DNA from: Gracilaria caudata
Lineage: Eukaryota; Rhodophyta; Florideophyceae; Gracilariales; Gracilariaceae
Length of the DNA: 62,185 bases
Assembly (NCBI GenBank): GCA_030374735.1
Contig: JASCIV010000050.1
Coordinates: 1-62,185 of the forward strand
Reading direction: 5' to 3'
Made by a program: the position numbers and the translations under genes. Under the pieces are notes generated by a model. That model was not told where the DNA came from and made no database searches. It saw only the letters and a program-made list of their open reading frames with translations. Of this stretch, positions 10,277-21,923 are shown piece after piece (position 1 is the stretch's first letter; every line of letters begins with the position of its first letter).

Positions 10277-11055
10277 ATGGATGGGGCCGATGGTGTATAT
10301 CCTTCATCGGAAGACACGTTTTTGCTTATAGACGCTTTAAATCAAGAGAAGTCCCTGCTCATAGAAGCCGTTGGCTCTGCAGGTGCTTGCCTTGAAATCG
10401 GGTACGTCACATTAACCTCTGTTTTGTACTGCAATAGCCAAGTGACATATCTTTGATAGATGTCGTTTGGGTATAGAAGAAGCAACCCATGATTGTAGAT
10501 GCTAATGTTGGCGTTCTGAGTAAATCCAAATGATTCATCAAGCACAGGTCTGGATCTGGATTGGTCACAGAAACCCTTGCCACACTTGTTCCAACCTCGT
10601 TTTGCTGCTCCACTGACGTAAACACCCTTGCGACAGCCAAGACGAAAGAACTACTGCGCTCTAGTAGTCTCACCAAGGTGGACTCTATAGTCTGCGATCT
10701 TTTCACAGCATTTCGCCCCTCTTTTCAGTTTGACGTCATAGTGTTTAACCCACCCTATGTTCCAACCGATAACGATGAACTGCAACGTGCCTTAACCACG
10801 CACGATATCTCTGCATCATGGGCTGGGGGTAAGGACGGTCGAGAGGTGATAGACAGGTTCCTGAAGTCTTTAAATATCTTCCTGAGTGAAACAGGAGTGG
10901 CATATCTGGTAGTGCTCGAGGCTAACAAATTAAGAGAGATTACACAAATTGCGGAAGGTGTTGGTTTATGTGTATATCAAGTAATGAAACGAAGAGCTGG
11001 AATTGAAACGTTGTACATCTTAAGATTTAAAAGACGAGTCATCGACGACTCTTGA
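10277..11055 (+). CDS. MTQ2: HEMK2/MTQ2 (N6AMT1) eRF1 glutamine methyltransferase
   Basis: Two-exon gene: 10277-10401 joined to 10548-11055, giving 210 aa. The family methylates the Gln of the GGQ motif in release factor eRF1 (with TRMT112) and has also been linked to histone lysine methylation. Exon 1 encodes the typical start VYPSSEDTFLLIDAL and CLEIG. The intron (10402-10547, 146 bp, GTACGT...CACAG) splits the glycine codon, and exon 2 resumes with SGSGLVTETL, restoring the SAM-binding motif I. The catalytic NPPY lies in VFNPPYVPT and AWAGGKDGREV follows, both hallmarks of HEMK2. An in-frame TAA lies immediately before the ATG at 10277, which fixes the start. It is convergent with exportin-7 (60 bp between stops). 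Confidence 0.92.
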
Positions 11056-11115
11056 AGTCTACCGCTTTCCGCGAACAACCCCTCAGCCTCTTGCCAAACA
11101 AAGCGCGTACAAAAC

Positions 11116-14100
11116 CTAGCCCCCCAACACCAAACCGTCTGTGACTCCTACTTCTCTCAAAGCGAGACGGAATTGAGTAACCTGCTGTGTGAATCGATCT
11201 CGATTCTTACTTTCCAGGTTCATCTGTACGTCAAACATCAGTTTGTCAAATGCTGAAGCTACCCCACTTTGGCGCTCTGGAGGCTGTGATTGGATGACTC
11301 TATTCTTGATCTTGACATAGGTGTCTTGGTTTGTCAAGATCAGACTTAGTAATGGTCTTGACAAACTCCATTGATTCGTACAATCAATGTTAATAATCAT
11401 CGTAAAGATGATTTCAAGACACGAAGGGAACAGCTCTGGAGACTGATCAACATGGGCTTGCATCATCCGACCGTAGTCGCTACCTTTCATAGCCTGCTTA
11501 AATCTAAACGCTGAGAGAGCGTCAATCGCTGACGCCGACTGGGAACTCATCCAAACTTCATATGACTGAAGACCCTCTCTGAGAGACTCAAGGATGCGGC
11601 TGAAAGTCACATGGTCTAACTGTGCTATGTCCTTGGGATGGCTGCCTGCCAAAATCTCCAATAGTCCAAAGTGCGCCTTCGCAACTTTTGGATATGCCAA
11701 TAACTGGTCGATGGGAACCGCGAGAATCATTCGGAAACATATTGCCATTGCGTTCTTCAAAGCCGGATCACCGTAGAGAGCGAAAACGCCAAAGTTCACG
11801 TAGCCACCGGACAACGCCCTTTGGAACATGAGCAAGCAAACCCATGTGCCTTTGTAGAGTACCCGATACGCATCTACCGAGGAATTCTTCTTCACCATCG
11901 CGGCTCCTCCAATCCTTTCCCAGTTCGCTAAGGTGTATTTTCCGTATGTTTCGAGGACCTTAGAAGCCTCTCGGAAGAGGAGAATGCCGTTTGGAGAAGA
12001 GCTGTCGAACACAATTCGCTGAGACTTGTTGAACACAAGCTCAGCGAAGAACTTCAGAAGCACGTTTGTCACTTCTGGGACTCCAGCTTCCGAGAAAACA
12101 CCGCAAATCTTTAACAAAACCGGTGTGTGTGTAGGATAGAGCCAGTCGAAAAATAGTGTGTAGGTCTTGCGGTTAGCGACGGTTGCTCCAACGCCACGCA
12201 AGTCGCGAAGGACGCCGATGGTTGCAGCTTTCACGGACTGATCATTCAAGAAAGCTTCCTTGCTTGGTAGGGTTGCCAGCGCCTCCAACTTTCTTTGAAG
12301 CGGTTCCATAAACTGCGTGAATTCACGTTCTGGGTCAGCACTTGTGGAGGGACTAGCGAATAAGATGCGAAGCAAAGTCTGATAGAAAGTTGTACGGTGT
12401 CGACCCATGTGTGAATCAGGTCCTTTCATGAACGGAAACGATTCCTCATCGTGACTCTGGATCATGTCACGGATCGTTTGTAGCTTGCATAGAACCCGAC
12501 CACTGCTATAACCTGAGGCCAAGTCTTGCAATAGGGACAGAGATTTCCCAATGATCTGAAGCCCATCGACCACACCGTAGTTGCGAAGATTGCAAGCAAT
12601 CTTCGAAGCAACAACATCGAGCACGTGCATATGATCAGTCATTCCCAACCTTTCAGCCATTTTCACGTAGACCTTGCTGTTTGCTACTGCTTCTTCGCCG
12701 ATATAGGAACGCCGGAATGCTTGCGTGAAATCTGCTATTGCGGCATCCAGCACTATCGCACCTTTTGTATTCCTTGCTCTGCCAGATGGAGTCGCCAGCG
12801 CACTCGGTGTCACCCCTGGCCGATTGCGAGCAACGTTATCGGCGTTAACAGTGTGTATCATGAGCTGGAAAACCCGTGCACTAAGCTCGCCTTCAGTTAG
12901 CTCTTGCTGCTCAGAGCTCAGTGAATTTGCTCTACCACCAACAACAGCACCGATAATGCGCACGAGCCAAGCTAGCTCTCGTTCCAACCTGGAGACTTCA
13001 TGGGGGTTCGCACCCACACCTCCGCTCGCTGCAAAAGCCTTATAGTTCTCCAGCATAGGGTCCATTAACGAGGTCAAGAACACAGCAGACTTTTCGTATT
13101 GCAGTCTGAATATCATTGGGATTGCATCGAGATGCTCCGAAAAGTCATCTTCCTCGTCGTCATCCGCCTGTCGAATAGACATGAGTCGCCGAGATATGTA
13201 CTGCTCAATAATTTTGACGACATGTACATCCAGGCGAGTATCAACACCGCTCTTCAGGTAAGGTTTCGCCGCAATCAGCTTCGCCCACAACGAAAGGACG
13301 TAAAACAAACTATCACCGACCCAATTCCAATCCGCTGCAAGTGATTGGACGGTAAAGCTTGATACAAGTTCGATCCATTGTGGATAGATGTCTACGTTGG
13401 CAATTTCGTCGAGCTGATAGTTCACCTTTAACCGCGCAAGCCATCTGCAAAATTGGTGATAGTTATTGTGATCATCCAATCCCATACGATTCGAAAGTAT
13501 TTCTAAAGTGGCAGCCATGTGCCTTTGAATGTTCAAGACACGAAGTTCTTCTTTGGTGAACAAAGTGCGTCGCATGCTCACCAATTGTATAAGACATTCT
13601 AAGGCTTTGGACGATTGAGCACTGTCAGAGTTACAAAGCGCGCGGTACGTGTCCATAAAGACCTTGACGGTACTTGGATCTTCAACAATGACGTGCCACG
13701 TTGTCGGCGGATGAAGTGTTCCAATATCTTCACTACTTTCATCCAGACTGCTTCCTATAAAATCGTACGATAAACATGCACGAGCAAGTTCCAACGCACA
13801 AGATCTTAATTTCGCATGTTGGGGAGGCGGTGAAAGTTTGGCGAAAGTGTTAATGGCAATATTGAAAACCTTGAGCAATTGCAAGTCACGGAAGGATAAG
13901 GAAACCTTTCGCGCCTGAGAATGGGTAATAGTACGGCGGAATGTGGTGGCGCTAGTGTTCATATCGGAAACTAATCTCGCAAGTATTTGGAGTCCGATAA
14001 TACAATGTTCCTCGGAAGCATCGAGGAAGCGGCAAACATCATCAACGATACCGCGATGACTATCGCCATCATTCCATCCAAGCTTTGTAACACGACAAAG

Positions 14101-14595
14101 GAGGGTGGTGAGTTCTAGTCTGACGTACTGCTCCAGTTGAGGCCCCTTGTTGGCCAAATAGTTAAGTACGTAATTTCGCAGTTCAACGCGTTCTTGAACA
14201 CCTATCTGCGACCAGTAGGAAGTTATAAGTTTGGTAAGTGTCCATGCTGCAAACTTCTGTGCATATGGAGCCTGCGTGGTTACGGCAGCGGGTACGGATC
14301 GAGCAGCAAGACGGAAAAGACGAATCAAAGGTTAGTGGTCAATTGGGTAATCTCGCTGAAGACATGTAGCCAATAATACTTGCTGATGATTACTTACTGC
14401 TGAGTTTTCCAAGATCATGGTGCACTGAGACAAATGCCTTGGGTTTGAGGCCAGTGAAAGCAGAGCTGATTCAGCTTGTTGACGGATGGCAGCGTCTTGG
14501 GCAGTGTAAAGTTGTTCACACATTCGTTCGACGCCGGCTAAATCATTTGGGATAGCGGCATAGCCGTTTCCCGGGGTGTCAACCGCCACGGACAT
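11116..14595 (-). CDS. XPO7: Exportin-7 type nuclear export receptor
   Basis: Predicted 1120-aa karyopherin of the exportin-7/RanBP16 family, which carries cargo through nuclear pores with RanGTP. There are two exons on the minus strand: exon 1 14595-14364 (MSVAVDTPGN start, then LAGVERMCEQLYTAQDAAIRQ) and exon 2 14246-11116. The intron 14247-14363 (117 bp) uses GTCTTC...TTGCAG and joins in frame as LLAT-S-WTLTKLI. Downstream, RVELRNYVLNYLANKGPQ and CRVTKLGWND are very characteristic of XPO7, as is the all-helical HEAT-like composition and total length (human about 1087 aa). The donor is inferred from frame and homology, and the exact junction could differ by a few bases. The upstream frame reaches TTG at 14724, but the ATG at 14595 is the first Met codon in frame. 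Confidence 0.9.
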
Positions 14596-15085
14596 GGTGC
14601 ACGCGAGAGACGAGAAGCGAGGAAGAATTGAACGCGACCACGGGAAGGACTGATGCGAACTGGGACTCTTGACACAAACAGCTGAATTACTCGTGCGCCG
14701 GATGGCAGGCGGAGGAGTTGCCAACTGTTCGTTGCCGGCTGACGATCAAAAGTGGCGATCGCTGGGGGCGCAAACGGAGGAGATCAGGAGACGTGCTGCT
14801 AGAGGTAACGAGCGAGGGCGTGAAGGTTGGCGACTTGACTTGAAGGGCGACGTGGTGGAGCGCGGGGCAACGGGACAGCAGGCTGGTAAAAAAAGGGGGC
14901 AGCACTTCACAGCTGACGGGTTTAAAGCGACTGGGGGGGTGCTGTGCATCGGCGGATCAAATCAAGTATTTGATGGAACGGTGTTGACACTTCGCGCGAA
15001 GCCGCACGGCAACGCGACGCGTCGGCAGTGCCGACTCGGCACATCTCAAGTTCGCTGTTTTCGCTGCTACTGTACTGCACGAACA

Positions 15086-15104
15086 CAGTCGCATGATGCG
15101 ACTG
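15086..15104. repeat. Palindrome CAGTCGCAT-G-ATGCGACTG
   Basis: Perfect 9-bp arms around a single central G. The core GCATGATGC resembles palindromes at 36748 and 48913. Confidence 0.6.
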
Positions 15105-15127
15105 CACCTGTCATGTCAGTATGCATC

Positions 15128-15137
15128 TACCTTCGTA
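15128..15137 (+). promoter_or_regulatory. TACCTTCGTA recurrent motif, copy 2
   Basis: Exact 10-mer, 28 bp downstream of the GCATGATGC core. The same pairing of motifs occurs near 48913-48970. Confidence 0.4.
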
Positions 15138-15162
15138 CTACCTGAGGCAGATCGTTCCGCGC

Positions 15163-15306
15163 CCGTCGTGTCGTCGCGCCGTCGTATCGTCGTGCCGTCG
15201 TACCGTCGTGCCGTCGTACCGTCGTGCCGTCGTATCGTCGTGCCGTCGTGCCGTCGTGCCGTCGTACCGTCGTGCCGTCGTGCCGTCGTGCCGTCGTGCC
15301 ATCGTG
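15163..15306. repeat. Octanucleotide satellite, 18 units of CCGTCGTR
   Basis: Eighteen consecutive 8-bp units with the consensus CCGTCGTG or CCGTCGTA, and a few T or A substitutions at positions 1-3. Because 8 is not a multiple of 3, each reading frame cycles through all phases in 24 bp and no stop arises, so several overlapping frames on both strands appear open. None looks like a real protein. Confidence 0.95.
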
Positions 15307-15731
15307 CCGCCAGCAAGCATTGCGCATCGACCGCGACCCACCGAGTGTTACGGTTAAGCCTCTTAGCACAGACATCCTAGCGCGCACAGCGCGATCCAGC
15401 GCGTGCACCCATTGCGTCAACGCACTTTACAAAACGCTACACGCGACAAAGCGTGCTAACTGCTCTACCCGCTTATTCAACACAACGTTCGAGCCCTGGG
15501 GCAAGTACGCAACATTTCTCAACCTGGATGACGTAGAGGCGAGTCCCTTCGCAACTTCAACCCTTCTGAGCGGCAGCAAACCGCCCCCCTTTTAGCTATG
15601 GCGTCAGCGATCAGTTGCGCAGCTGTACTCTCTCCCTCTAATCTCACAACAGCCTTCTGTTGCGTCACTTGTCAATGTGAAACTGCTTCGCACGCGCTGT
15701 TAAAGTGTCTGTGATGTGGTGTGAAACCTTT
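15307..15731. other. Gene-free spacer after the satellite
   Basis: No gene or clear signal seen. Confidence 0.5.
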
Positions 15732-15923
15732 TCACGCGGCGATATGGTTGCGGTCCCACACCCGCGCCGTATTGTCAAATGATCCCGACACAATGCGAGT
15801 CTCATCCCCGCTCAGTGCAACGCAAGTTACCATTGCAGTGTGACCGCGGAGAGGCTCACCAGTTGCCTCACGTCCATTTGTCATTTGTAAACAAAACATA
15901 CTCCAGATCCACGACGGCCGCAT
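15732..15923 (-). pseudogene. WD40 repeat fragment
   Basis: The C-terminal 40 residues read TGEPLRGHTAMVTCVALSGD and then RIVSGSFDNTARVWD, one complete WD40 blade of the tandem 'GHT...V.SGS.D.T.RVWD' type seen in large repeat proteins. The 20 residues before it (SWIWSMFCLQMTNGREA) resemble the end of a preceding blade with an insertion. A single blade cannot form a propeller and the stop follows directly, so this is a relic or the last exon of a gene whose remainder I cannot find upstream. Confidence 0.6.
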
Positions 15924-18900
15924 TCACCGAACTTACGAACATAAGCCATTCAGTTGCAGAACACTGCAGTACACTTACAATGTATGACTTTTTATCTTGT
16001 GCATAACTGAGAAGGGTGTGATCATTGCAGAAAAGAATTCAACCGCTTGCTGAGTGAGAGACCGACGGGCCATCAAATAAGGGTCAGGATCCCTTACAAG
16101 CACTTCAGAGTTCGGAAACATGGCCATCACCTCATGCACAATTATATTCAGTTACCGCACCTTGCCTCAGCTCTTCCAACTGAATTCGTCGTGCATCCAA
16201 AGCATAATGAACAACCCCGACTAAACGGCGGAAATCTCTCTCGACAAGTATGTGCCTAATGCACGACCATGATCTGATTGTGGTGGTAGACAAGCAGATT
16301 GAGTGACATTGGAGCAATCTTCAAAACACCCGTAACCCCTCGGGCGCAGCAGAGCAGGAACTGAAATCCAATCCTCGGGAGCGGAGACTGGACCGTCCAC
16401 GAAAGCAATCGAAGCCTGACAATGCACAGCATCAAGGTATTCCTGAGATCAGAGTAGGGAAAGCCGAGCAGTCGAAATTGCAAGAGCTTCACGCAGATCC
16501 AACTCCAGAAAGGAAATGTTAGCGTCAGACATGCACAAAACGCAATGCTGTGTACAAAAGAGACTAAATCCAGTCGTGACGACGATGACTAAGCCTGACA
16601 AGTAAAGACACGAAGAAGACCCAGTGTCGAACAGAAGAACAAGCTTGAACCAGATCACAAAGTGAGAGAGATGGCAGCCGTTGAGGTGGTAGGTTCGGAG
16701 CACGCCATCCCCGTTAGAAAAAGAGAGCGACTGCTAACATGAGCATTGTCAACACTGATGCTGTGCAACCAGACGCCAAGGTGAAGGGAGTATCTCTTAC
16801 AGAACCAGCTCTCCACTCAATTGGGAGGTTGAAACGCACGTCTCTCGTACTCCCAGCTTCTCAGCCAGGGCCAACTCCAGTAAAGCCGGGCCACTTGGCG
16901 GTGAACGCATCTTGACGTGAATCGCTTTGTCACCAAGAAGGGCTTCGTCGATTGACATTGGTTGTGGATCAGTTGCAGCGAGAAGGGGAGGCTGTTGTTG
17001 AGACAAATAATCAGATTCGTGATCAGCTTAGGACGCTTTGAAACAGTCCTCTAAAAACTGTTTCCGATGCAGTTTCCAAACATGTGCATTGATATTTTGG
17101 TGCCCCAATATCTGAAGAAGATGGGAAAGCGAATGGCGCTTTTCCTGCTCAAGTAGCCGTCCGTAATGGCGCGCTTTGCACATGCGAGGCGGCGCACGAG
17201 ATCCGCCCATGACAACGCCGTTGGTGTCGTTTTGGTTGCGGGCTTTCCTCATCGCTTCACGTGTTGTGACGTCACTGGCGTGGCACTGTCGTGTGCACTG
17301 TAAAACTGAGCATGTCCCTGTGTGAAGGTGAGCGCCATCCTGCAAATGCGTCTGAGCTCCTTACTTTCTCCCGAACAGCACATGCGCCACCCAACGTGCA
17401 GCCGCCCCGCATTATCCCCGCGCTGGAGCATTCACTCGCGCTAATCCGCGCGACATAGAAGATCATGAGTATGTTAGGCACAAGGACAGATTGTCTTATT
17501 ACAGAGCATCAGTGCAAGCAGTTGAAATAGCAAATGAACCAGTTGCAACTCTGTGTCTGTTAGCATCATTTTGCAACGGAAAACAATTCTCACAATCTCC
17601 AGTCCACTTCGCAATGAAATTGTCTTCATATAAATGCTCCGCTTTTATTCACTTCTACTACTTCAGGCCCGTGGCCTGGGAGCGGGCAGGGCGGCTAATG
17701 GGAAGGGCCTCAGCCGATCCTTGGGTGCGCTGGGTCTCTGGGGAGGTCATCGACCCTGGCGAATCGGCGTACACTTTTGAGAGCGTGCTCAAGTTCTCAA
17801 CGCACTCTTTCGATGAATCGACGGCGTCTCGCCCGCCAGCACAGAGCAAGGCGCGCCGCGTCGCGCGCGGCGACCAAAAATTTTGATCCCTCTGCACTCT
17901 ACACCCCAGAAAGCTCAATCAACTTAGATATTCGTTTGCTAACCTTCTGAAGGTAACATACCTTCGGTACCTGCACTTAAAGCGTTTCAGCACATGCAGT
18001 GCACATTGAATTTGAGAGATGAATCTCTGGCGTAGAGATTATTCCTCTCCAGTGATTTTCTAGAGCCATAAAAGAGCACAATCCACATCGGTACGCAAGG
18101 AGACTGTCTCACGTTCTCAATGAAACCAAAACCACCCACTGAGCTTTGCGGAGTTGTTCCCAGCCAATGTTCCAGTGGTGGTATTCATAAACTCCGCAAC
18201 CAAACTAGCTTCAGTGTCTAACACTTTGCACACTTATTGATTGCCAAAGCGTTCCTTACTTGCTGCCATAGCTCCAAGAAGCCATGCATTACAAAGACTG
18301 TTTTGCAGAGCGGTGTCGACGGTGAATGAGTCAATGTTTGGCATGGTGCCATTGGCGCACATGATATTGCTGGAGTACTATTGGCTAGGAACAACATATA
18401 CATAATACAATATATTATTTGCCTCAAATTATGCGCAGTGTTCAAAATGAGCTGCTTTTGAAGGTCAAATTTGGTGATATTTCTCCTCTCAGCTTTGGTG
18501 CAATTCCACCCTACCCTTGTATCTGGCTTGTGATCAAAGATGGTGATCACTGATCATCATTTGATGATGACGTTGGCTTCCGAACAAGCTAAAAATGGAA
18601 GAAACAACACGAATACTTCCAGAGATGTTGTGGACAAACTACCCTTCGTAGACGTCTTTGTTCCTCCGGTTACCAAAATCAAATTACGCGCGGGTGCGTT
18701 TCGGATTTAGCTTGAATGGTGTTGCTCATCACATGCATGTTGGCCACCGTCGATTGGGCGTATCAAGCCCCCTTTAACACGTCATGCACCTTCAAGAAGC
18801 TAGGTACAAGTGTAGAAGAACATTTGACGCTAAGGCAGTGGGGGACAGACATGACGAAAAAAAAACTGTGTGACGTTTTACGTGGCAGAAATGGACGCCT

Positions 18901-19042
18901 GGGTCTCAAGACGCTGGAAAAGAAAAGCAAGATGACGCAACCTGTTGGATGAGAAGTAAGCATTTGAAGTAAGAAATGACGTGAGGTTGAGTATCGTAGG
19001 CGTCATGCAGTTAAAGTGGAAAGTGGTGAGTAAAACAGCCAC
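15924..19042. other. Gene-poor region with decayed fragments
   Basis: About 3.1 kb without a supportable gene. On the minus strand, 16000-16320 holds short coding-like pieces in different frames (RHILVERDFRRLVGVVHYAL; FPNSEVLVRDPDPYLMARRS), which suggest a decayed or multi-exon gene, perhaps connected to the WD40 relic. Minus-strand frames at 16797-17006, 17028-17345 and 18218-18550 are not recognisable. ACCTTCGGTACC (17961) and CTACCCTTCGTAG (18640-18652) resemble the recurrent motif. Confidence 0.4.
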
Positions 19043-19981
19043 CTACGGCTGACGTTCGCCACCCACCAGGCCCGTCTCTTCATTCGGTGTGCTCAGCGCT
19101 TTTTCCTCCGCAGTCGCGTCAGTTGAAGGTCCAGGGTTATAAATGGGGAAATCAAGCAACAAACTGGTCTTGATGGCGTTCGGCAAGCGGACGTACAACG
19201 AAGGAGGAATAGGAATAAGAACGCTAGTGCTATCCTTCCACTCAGCGTAACCCGGTTTGTTTCCGTATCGCTCATCCCAGGACTTTTCCAGAATGGGAAT
19301 ACCGCTGACAAACAACAGCAACAAGGTAATGAAGATGGGACTGGCAATGGCTGCATACTCTGCACCTCGCAGGTCATTGGTGGCAGAGATAAACAAGCCC
19401 CACCACACAACAATCTCAGCGAAGAAGTTGGGATGACGAGACCATTTCCAAACGCCAAAGTCAGTCCATCTTCCTTTGGACTCTGGCCTGTTCTTGAAAA
19501 TCAGTTTTTGTTGGTCGGCCACAGCCTCCAAGACGGCGGCGAAGGCGAAAATTGCCCAGCCGACGTAGTCTCGCGCATTGAGAGCGTTGCTGACCGACTT
19601 TGAGTTGACAATAGTTACGGGGAGAGATACGGTCCACACCCAAATGGCCTGCAAAATCCAAAACGCCGCCAGCCGAGCGAGATTATTGCGTTTGTCATCA
19701 AAACGACGATCCTCACCCCACAGAATGATTCGGTACAGAAGAAAAGCACACAAACGGGCGCCCCACGCGAACACGCACGTGCTGAGCACGATTTGTCTCG
19801 GATTGTAACCGCCGCCCACGGTGAGGGTGATGATGGCCAACAGGATAAAGTTGGTGGTGCCAGCAAAGTCGGTGACCTTGTCGAAACGCAGGGCGTACGT
19901 GACGAGGAAGAAGGAGAGCTGGAACAGCGCGGTGACGATGGCGGTAAGCGCCAGCAAACGGTCGTCCAGCGGGTTGGACAT
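19043..19981 (-). CDS. DUF1295 family multi-pass membrane protein
   Basis: 312-aa protein of the DUF1295 family, related to steroid 5-alpha-reductase and isoprenylcysteine methyltransferase folds. It has five or more hydrophobic helices (LLALTAIVTALFQLSFFLVTY; NFILLAIITLTVGGGY; ARLAAFWILQAIWVWTVSL; and a C-terminal pair). The signature WKWSRHPNFFAEIVVWWG near residue 215 fits the conserved SRHPNYFGE motif that binds cofactor in this superfamily. The C-terminus is Thr/Glu-rich and probably cytosolic. The frame is open to a GTG at 20107, but the ATG at 19981 directly precedes the first membrane helix. The substrate is unknown; lipid or sterol reduction is the usual guess for the family. It is preceded by a GC-rich gene-free stretch. 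Confidence 0.88.
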   Translation of the reverse strand: MSNPLDDRLLALTAIVTALFQLSFFLVTYALRFDKVTDFAGTTNFILLAIITLTVGGGYNPRQIVLSTCVFAWGARLCAFLLYRIILWGEDRRFDDKRNNLARLAAFWILQAIWVWTVSLPVTIVNSKSVSNALNARDYVGWAIFAFAAVLEAVADQQKLIFKNRPESKGRWTDFGVWKWSRHPNFFAEIVVWWGLFISATNDLRGAEYAAIASPIFITLLLLFVSGIPILEKSWDERYGNKPGYAEWKDSTSVLIPIPPSLYVRLPNAIKTSLLLDFPIYNPGPSTDATAEEKALSTPNEETGLVGGERQP

Positions 19982-21304
19982 GGCGGCGCTGCGGCGAAGC
20001 GAAGAGTCTCGATACGCTGAGACTGTCGGAGGCGCAACCTCCGCAGTCTCGGCTGGGCAAGTTCCGAGACGAATATAGTTAATACCGCAAGGGCATTGCA
20101 ATGGCACCCGTCGTGTGCAACGTGGAAAGGGCGGGCGGCGGAACCGGCGCCGTTAATGGCGCAGATTGCGCCAATTGCTGCGTTGCATGTGGCACCGTGC
20201 CACTGGCACGCAGCACGTGATGGCCTGCCGCCTCGGCGTTGTTTGCTTCTTCGTGCTTTTCAGCGTTACCGCTCGCCGACTCTCGTCGTTCGAAAGGCGC
20301 GTCGGTCGCGGCGACGTCGTCTCGTGACCACTTTACATGCACCGCACAGGGGAGGCTGGTCTGGCTCGCTGATTGTGTTGTTACGGGCGGCGAATGGTGT
20401 CCATTCATGCCTCGAGCACGATGGCTGTGCTTTAACGAGCGCGAATCTACGTCACGCGTGATTCAGCAGCTTCAGATTTTGTGCCACGCTCAAGTTTCTG
20501 CAAAGGTGCTGGTAGCATGAACTGCGTGATAAACTTGTGCGACGGCTGTTCTAAATTAGTCTCCCTTGTCAGTGCGCGCACACAGCGTTTGAGCTGCCAA
20601 TGCGGAGCAACATCACAGCTCATTTAATCACGATTGGACATGACGACATGATGCTGTCCTCGAAAACGCCAATTCACTCACACCGTGCTCTTTGCACCTC
20701 ATCGCGCTCAACAATGATGACGTGAACTTGAGAGCAATGTAAATCACTGCCACACTCTGTGGCTTGGCACACATTTCCATGAGTTGTGTTTGACGAAAAT
20801 GTTGCGCAAACCAAGCTCTAACACGCGCACACGTGATTCGAACGTGAGGACGCCGATGCTCTCTGCACCGCGAGCACGCTGTCTTGCGATTTGCAGTGAA
20901 CCATGACTGCCATCTACAGCCGCACCGCCCATTTGCAACGGCGAGCAGAAGCGCGCAGTGCCAGCGCCAACGCCTTCGTCGGCGAACACAGCAAAAAACA
21001 AGCGCTCGCAGGCGTGCGACCGCACAGGCGCGCCGCCAGCAGCGCGCGCAAAGGTCGCGGCGGAGCGCAGCAGGAGTCAAAAGAGCGATGCAAGTTGGCC
21101 CAACACAAGCAACTCGTCGCGAGATACAATCTGGCAAGCCGCCAAAAACGCTCGCCAGATGAGCATCAGCCCGTGTAGCGCCTCTCACGCCACGGCCATG
21201 TTTGCACGCGTAGCGCGCGCGCGCGCGCCAAGTCTGCGCACTCACTGAAGCGCGTCGCCTCGGTCACGCGCGCTCGCTGCGCCGCACACTTGCTGCGTTT
21301 TGTG
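19982..21304. other. GC-rich gene-free stretch
   Basis: Long frames on both strands here (for example 20628-21245 minus) are Arg/Cys/Ala-rich artefacts of base composition, and I support none. CG dinucleotide runs increase toward 21200. Confidence 0.5.
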
Positions 21305-21313
21305 TATATAAAG
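21305..21313 (+). promoter_or_regulatory. TATA box (TATATAAAG)
   Basis: Perfect TATA element in otherwise very GC-rich DNA, 80 bp upstream of the ATG at 21393. It supports a plus-strand promoter. Confidence 0.65.
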
Positions 21314-21392
21314 CATAGAGCGCGCTGCCGGCGGTACAACGCGCGGTTGTGTACCGGCGAGTCGAGCTCCTGGCGCAGTGCACATCAACACC

Positions 21393-21923
21393 ATGGTTGT
21401 CTCCGCTACCACTGTGTGCAGCAGCGTCTCATCATCTGGCGAAAGCAGCAGCAGCTGCAGCTCGGCCGAATCGCGCCGTGCGCGCTCGTCGCGCAGCGGC
21501 TCGGCGCGCTCGCGGCGCAAGAAGCGTCGCTCGCAGCCGACCATCGCGCGCTCACCGTCGCAACACGCAGTGGAGGAGCTGAGTGATCTGGCCAGTTTCT
21601 TCAGCAATCTGATGGCGGTGGGAGGCGAACCGTCGATGACGCGCAGCCGCAGCGCGTACGTCTCGCGCACGCGCTCCAGCCACTCGAGCAGCTCCGCGGG
21701 CAGCTCCAGCTCGCGCACGTGCTCGTCGAGCAGCCTGGCGGCGGCGGCGGAGCAGCGCGCGCCGCCGCGGCGCCTGAGCGAGCGGCACGTGCGATGGAAG
21801 GACCAGCTGCGCGCCGAGCAGCCGCCGCCGCGGCGCGCGCCATCGGCCGCGCCGGAGCCCGTGCGCGGCTCGCTGCTGCTGCACGCAATGCTCAACATGG
21901 TGTCCCGCCGCAGCGCGCAGTGA
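21393..21923 (+). CDS. Ser/Arg-rich hypothetical protein
   Basis: Predicted 176 aa, not recognised. The ATG has a strong context (ACACCATGG) and follows a TATA box by about 80 bp. The N-terminal third is a serine cluster followed by Arg-Ser dipeptides and a basic stretch (SARSRRKKRRSQ, a likely nuclear localisation signal). There is then a short hydrophobic/acidic helix (EELSDLASFFSNLMAVGG), another Ser-rich run, and RRLSERHVRWKDQLRAE, an amphipathic basic segment. The base composition is extremely GC-rich. A longer antisense frame (21242-22006) exists but starts without ATG and reads as low-complexity Arg/Leu/Ala. Composition suggests a nuclear regulatory protein, but no domain supports that. 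Confidence 0.5.
   Translation: MVVSATTVCSSVSSSGESSSSCSSAESRRARSSRSGSARSRRKKRRSQPTIARSPSQHAVEELSDLASFFSNLMAVGGEPSMTRSRSAYVSRTRSSHSSSSAGSSSSRTCSSSSLAAAAEQRAPPRRLSERHVRWKDQLRAEQPPPRRAPSAAPEPVRGSLLLHAMLNMVSRRSAQ

Larger units (their letters stand above)
14596..15162. other. Gene-free spacer upstream of XPO7
   Basis: No gene seen. It contains a perfect 19-nt palindrome (15086-15104) and a TACCTTCGTA motif (15128-15137) just before the octanucleotide satellite. Confidence 0.5.

Noticed and set aside
15121..15420. Several overlapping repeat-protein frames on both strands
   Set aside because: All are by-products of the 8-bp satellite.
16797..18550. Short minus-strand frames of 69-110 aa
   Set aside because: No homology recognised and weak starts. 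Kept only as part of the gene-poor region description.
20628..21245. 205-aa minus-strand frame
   Set aside because: Arg/Cys/Trp-rich low-information sequence in GC-rich DNA, with no domain and no supporting signals.
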